The notes beneath the pieces are model-generated. The model saw nothing but the letters and a program-made list of their open reading frames with translations, was not told the origin of the DNA and did no database searches. This document shows, one piece after another, positions 6,304 through 8,091 of a DNA stretch of 8,091 bases. How positions within the stretch are numbered: the first letter of the stretch is position 1; each line of letters begins with the position of its first letter. The position numbers and the translations under genes are program-made. Source of the DNA: Pseudomonadota bacterium (GTDB taxonomy: Bacteria > Pseudomonadota > Alphaproteobacteria > Rhodobacterales > Rhodobacteraceae); NCBI GenBank assembly GCA_022573605.1, contig JACZTQ010000145.1:1-8091 (forward strand), read 5' to 3'.

Positions 6304-7707
6304 ATGGCCAAGGTAACTTCGCTGCCGGACCAGGTCGACTTCGAGGTGAGCGCCGGCGAGACCTTGCTCGAGGCGGCGCTGCGCTCGGGTGTGCCGTTCG
6401 CCCATGCCCGCGGCGGGCGGGCGAAGTGTTCGACCTGCCGGATCTGGGTTCTCGACGGCCTTGACGGCCTCCCGCAACGCTCGCCCGGCGAGGCCTCGAT
6501 GGCGGATCGTCTGGGCTTTAGCGACGAGGTCCGGCTCGCCTGTCAGCTCCGGCCTGGCGGCGCGCTCCGGGTGCGCCGGCTGGTGCTCGACGAGACCGAC
6601 CTGATGATGACCAGCCAGCTCGACCGCGACGTGGCGACGCGCACCGGCGAGGCGAAGCGCGTCACCATCTTCTTCAGCGACATCGCCGATTTCACCGCGC
6701 TGTCGGAGCGCCTGTCGCCCTACGACGTGATGTACCTGCTCAACCGGTATTTCGTGCAGGCGGGCGACATCATCGAACGGAACGGCGGCTTCATCGACAA
6801 GTTCGTCGGCGACGGGCTGATGGCGATCTTCGGCGTCGAGGACCAGGCGGACGCGCCGCTGCGCTCGGTCAACGCGGCGCTCCAGACCCTGGCCGCCGTC
6901 GATCGCATGAAGCCGTTCTTCGCCGCCATGTACGGCGCCGATTTCGATATCCGCATCGGGCTGCATTACGGCGAGGCGGTGATCGGCTCGCTGGGATCGG
7001 TCGGCCACGAGCGCCTGACCGCGATCGGCGACGTGGTCAACGTGGCCAGCCGGGTCGAGGCCGCCAGCAAGGACGCCGGCACCCGGTTCCTGATCTCCGA
7101 GGCGCTCCATGACCGGGTCAAGGACCAGGTCGAGGTTGCCGATTTTGTCAGGATGCGGCTGCGCGGCACCAGCGACCGGATAACCTTGTACGAGATCGAC
7201 CGGCTGACACCCGAAGCCGATGCGGCGCTGAATGCCGGGGAAGTTCGCGAAACCATGCGGCTTGGCGGCAAGAACTGGGTTCGCGCCTTCGCCGAAGACG
7301 AGCTTGCGGTCGACCAGCGCCGGATCCTCGCCTTCGAGAACTGCGACGTGGTCGTGCTGCGCACGGCCGAGGCGTATTACGCCTTCAACAATGCCTGCCC
7401 TCACCTCCATTTGCCGCTGTTCGATACCAGGGCGCTGGCGGACGGCGGGCTGGGCGATAACGCGGGCACGGACACGCCGAGGCCGATCGACAGCACCTTC
7501 ACCGACGACCGCGGCGTGGTTTGCCGATGGCATCTGAGCTGTTTCGATCTGCAAACCGGCGAGGTCAGGGACTGGGCGACGCGGTTGCGCGACGACGGTA
7601 CCTCGCCGGGTCAGGAATACCTCGGCGACGTCTCGAAAAACCGGGCCGGGCTGACCGTCTACCCCTGCCGCATCCACGACGGCCATCTGTGGATCGCGCT
7701 GGATTGA
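6304..7707 (+). CDS. Ferredoxin-like / class III adenylate cyclase / Rieske-like fusion protein
   Basis: A 467-residue soluble protein with three modules and no visible membrane helix. Residues 1-100 are a plant-type [2Fe-2S] ferredoxin domain with Cys42, Cys45 (KCSTC) and Cys80 (LACQLRP); the usual first ligand is Arg36. Residues about 115-300 form a class III cyclase: metal-binding Asp126 (FFSDIADFT) and Asp170 (KFVGDGLMAIFG), ATP-selecting Lys166 with Thr239, and transition-state residues Asn246 and Arg250 (VVNVASR). It therefore looks competent to make cAMP. Residues about 322-467 resemble a Rieske domain: CPH (Cys365, His367) and CRWH (Cys407, His410). ATG 6304 fits the domain edge; GTG 6292 is a possible alternative, and neither has a strong Shine-Dalgarno. 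It lies 158 bp after the importer operon in the same direction. A redox- or iron-sensing role is inferred, not shown. Confidence 0.92.
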   Translation: MAKVTSLPDQVDFEVSAGETLLEAALRSGVPFAHARGGRAKCSTCRIWVLDGLDGLPQRSPGEASMADRLGFSDEVRLACQLRPGGALRVRRLVLDETDLMMTSQLDRDVATRTGEAKRVTIFFSDIADFTALSERLSPYDVMYLLNRYFVQAGDIIERNGGFIDKFVGDGLMAIFGVEDQADAPLRSVNAALQTLAAVDRMKPFFAAMYGADFDIRIGLHYGEAVIGSLGSVGHERLTAIGDVVNVASRVEAASKDAGTRFLISEALHDRVKDQVEVADFVRMRLRGTSDRITLYEIDRLTPEADAALNAGEVRETMRLGGKNWVRAFAEDELAVDQRRILAFENCDVVVLRTAEAYYAFNNACPHLHLPLFDTRALADGGLGDNAGTDTPRPIDSTFTDDRGVVCRWHLSCFDLQTGEVRDWATRLRDDGTSPGQEYLGDVSKNRAGLTVYPCRIHDGHLWIALD

Positions 7708-7717
7708 GCTGGATTGA
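7698..7717 (+). repeat. Tandem duplication of GCTGGATTGA across the cyclase stop codon
   Basis: Two exact adjacent copies of the 10-mer (7698-7707 and 7708-7717) each contain TGA. The first supplies the cyclase stop at 7705-7707. It looks like a small slippage duplication with no effect on the protein. Confidence 0.8.
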
Positions 7718-7747
7718 GCAGGACGGACGCGCGGGCCTGCGGCGGTT

Positions 7748-7766
7748 CGGGGCCGGACCCTCCCCG
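7748..7766 (+). terminator. Weak hairpin after the cyclase gene
   Basis: CGGGG (7748-7752) can pair with CCCCG (7762-7766) around a 9-base loop, followed by CTTTAGC. This is 40 bases past the stop codon and could help termination, but the stem is short and the T-run is only three bases. Confidence 0.25.
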
Positions 7767-7770
7767 CTTT

Positions 7771-7883
7771 AGCAAGATATTATAACTTCGCGTGAAACAT
7801 CGCTCTTTCGTGTTGGGTGTTTAGCGAGGCTGGCAGATAGGTGAAATCCGGAAGATTGATTGTCCCCTTCTTGGTTTCAAACC
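7771..7883. other. Low-GC non-coding stretch next to the insertion sequence
   Basis: Base composition falls abruptly after 7770: 7771-7920 is about 46% GC, against clearly higher values in the genes to the left. The start is AT-rich (GATATTATAACTT, 7776-7788), with a perfect TATAAT on the minus strand at 7784-7779 but no matching -35. GGTTTCAAACC at 7873-7883 is an 11-bp palindrome. I see no supported gene other than the weak minus-strand frame listed separately. It is probably either the outer end of the mobile element or DNA acquired with it. Confidence 0.5.
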
Positions 7884-7931
7884 TTCGTCTTCCAGACGAA
7901 ATTGCTTCAGCACGAAGTCGAATCGCCGCAT
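7821..7931 (-). CDS. Small 36-codon open frame started by the mirrored palindrome (doubtful)
   Basis: Because the repeat at 7928-8003 is palindromic, its left arm carries on the minus strand the same AAGGAGGT and ATG as the tnpA start. From that ATG (7931-7929) a frame runs 36 codons to TAA at 7823-7821 and begins MRRFDFVLKQF. It is rich in Arg and Phe; I recognise no family and see no TnpB-like N-terminus. It has a perfect ribosome binding site only as a by-product of symmetry, so it may well be non-functional. No promoter is evident. Confidence 0.15.
   Translation of the reverse strand: MRRFDFVLKQFRLEDEGLKPRRGQSIFRISPICQPR
7884..7900. repeat. Hairpin TTCGTCT-TCC-AGACGAA, candidate left-end structure of the IS
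   Basis: A perfect 7-bp stem (7884-7890 with 7894-7900) has a 3-base loop and sits 99 bases before the tnpA start codon. IS200/IS605-family ends lack terminal inverted repeats and instead carry subterminal hairpins recognised as single strands by TnpA. This hairpin is in the right place to be the left-end one. The cleavage site just upstream cannot be identified from one copy. Confidence 0.4.
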
Positions 7932-8003
7932 GCTGACCTCCTTGGAATCATGGACCCCGCCGTTAGGCGAAAAGGGTCCATGATTCCAAGGAGGTCAGCA
8001 TGC
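7928..8003. repeat. Perfect 30-bp inverted repeat burying the tnpA ribosome binding site and start codon
   Basis: The arms 7928-7957 and 7974-8003 are exactly complementary over 30 bp, with a 16-base loop (7958-7973) that contains a small CGCC-GTTA-GGCG hairpin followed by AAAA. The right arm includes AAGGAGGT (7988-7995) and the tnpA ATG (8000-8002). In RNA both would be fully base-paired, which should block translation initiation, including on read-through transcripts from outside. IS200 is known to restrain its transposase with a start-site hairpin of this kind. Confidence 0.9.
7988..7995 (+). promoter_or_regulatory. tnpA Shine-Dalgarno sequence (sequestered)
   Basis: AAGGAGGT is a full-length match to the anti-Shine-Dalgarno, 4 bases before ATG 8000. 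This fixes the tnpA start. It lies entirely inside the right arm of the 30-bp inverted repeat, so a very strong site is paired with very strong occlusion. Confidence 0.85.
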
Positions 8004-8091
8004 CCTACGACACCGGCGCGCACACCGTTTTCTATCATCGCTACCATATCGTCTGGATCACCAAGTATCGCTTCAAGGTGCTGACAGGCGA
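8000..8091 (+). CDS. tnpA: IS200/IS605-family transposase TnpA, N-terminal fragment (runs off right edge)
   Basis: The first 30 codons and two bases of a transposase are visible. The segment HRYHIVWITKYRFKVLTG (residues 13-30) is the conserved first strand and following turn of Y1 single-strand transposases of this family, which cut and join single-stranded DNA via an HUH motif and a tyrosine. Those catalytic residues lie further on, outside the window, so whether the gene is intact cannot be judged. Family members are usually about 140-155 residues. The start is set by AAGGAGGT at 7988-7995. Expression is probably low because the start region folds into the long hairpin described separately. 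Confidence 0.85.
   Translation, partial: MPYDTGAHTVFYHRYHIVWITKYRFKVLTG

Larger units (their letters stand above)
7884..8091 (+). mobile_element. IS200/IS605-family insertion sequence, left part (boundary uncertain)
   Basis: The element is recognised from the start of a TnpA (Y1/HUH) transposase at 8000, a candidate left-end hairpin at 7884-7900, and a long palindrome over the tnpA start like the start-site structure known from IS200. The left boundary is set at the hairpin only for convenience; the true end may lie upstream, anywhere in the low-GC stretch from about 7771. The right end is outside the window. These elements make no target duplication, so none is expected. Confidence 0.7.

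Noticed and set aside
6049..7686. Minus-strand frame of 545 codons opposite the cyclase gene
   Set aside because: Antisense shadow of a gene with complete catalytic motifs; no domain recognised.
7928..8003. The long palindrome as a CRISPR repeat, attachment site or simple terminator
   Set aside because: There is a single copy, no spacers and no T-tract; its position exactly over the tnpA start explains it better.
7860..8084. Plus-strand 74-codon frame running through the palindrome
   Set aside because: It is out of frame with tnpA, lacks a ribosome binding site and shows no family features.

Overview
The window is GC-rich proteobacterial DNA, most probably from an alphaproteobacterium. This is inferred from the G/C-ending codons, the mix of Shine-Dalgarno starts, and the families present: a GlxA-type regulator, a Tat-exported family 5 solute-binding protein, a Dpp-type ABC transporter and a ferredoxin-linked class III cyclase. 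I cannot name the genus. The window reads as a chromosomal accessory or transport locus with an insertion sequence at its right edge.

Layout. Positions 1-525 (minus) hold the N-terminal part of a GlxA/AraC-family regulator that runs off the left edge. Positions 526-805 are a divergent control region rich in inverted and direct repeats. Positions 806-6145 (plus) carry a complete oligopeptide/nickel-type ABC importer: binding protein, two permeases, and one protein with two fused ATPase domains. The second permease has an unusual extra membrane region at its N-terminus. A very strong hairpin separates the binding-protein gene from the membrane and ATPase genes; those are tightly packed (7-nt gap, then a 1-base overlap). 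Positions 6146-6303 are non-coding, with C-rich and palindromic DNA that may end the operon. Positions 6304-7707 (plus) encode a three-part protein: plant-type ferredoxin domain, class III adenylate cyclase, Rieske-like domain. From about 7771 the base composition drops to about 46% GC, and an IS200/IS605-type element begins. Its tnpA start (8000) lies inside a perfect 30-bp inverted repeat that buries the ribosome binding site and start codon.

How it may work together. The divergent regulator probably controls the importer through the repeats between them. The substrate cannot be read from the sequence; GlxA relatives often respond to small nitrogen compounds such as betaines or amino acids. 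The cyclase has every residue expected for cAMP synthesis and is flanked by two iron-sulfur-type domains, so a redox- or iron-responsive cAMP signal is a reasonable hypothesis. Its ferredoxin domain lacks the first cysteine ligand (Arg36). Whether the cyclase is functionally linked to the importer or only its neighbour is open.

The most interesting objects are the Fer2-cyclase-Rieske fusion with its missing cysteine, the self-sequestering palindrome at the tnpA start, the extended permease, and the repeat-rich divergent promoter region.
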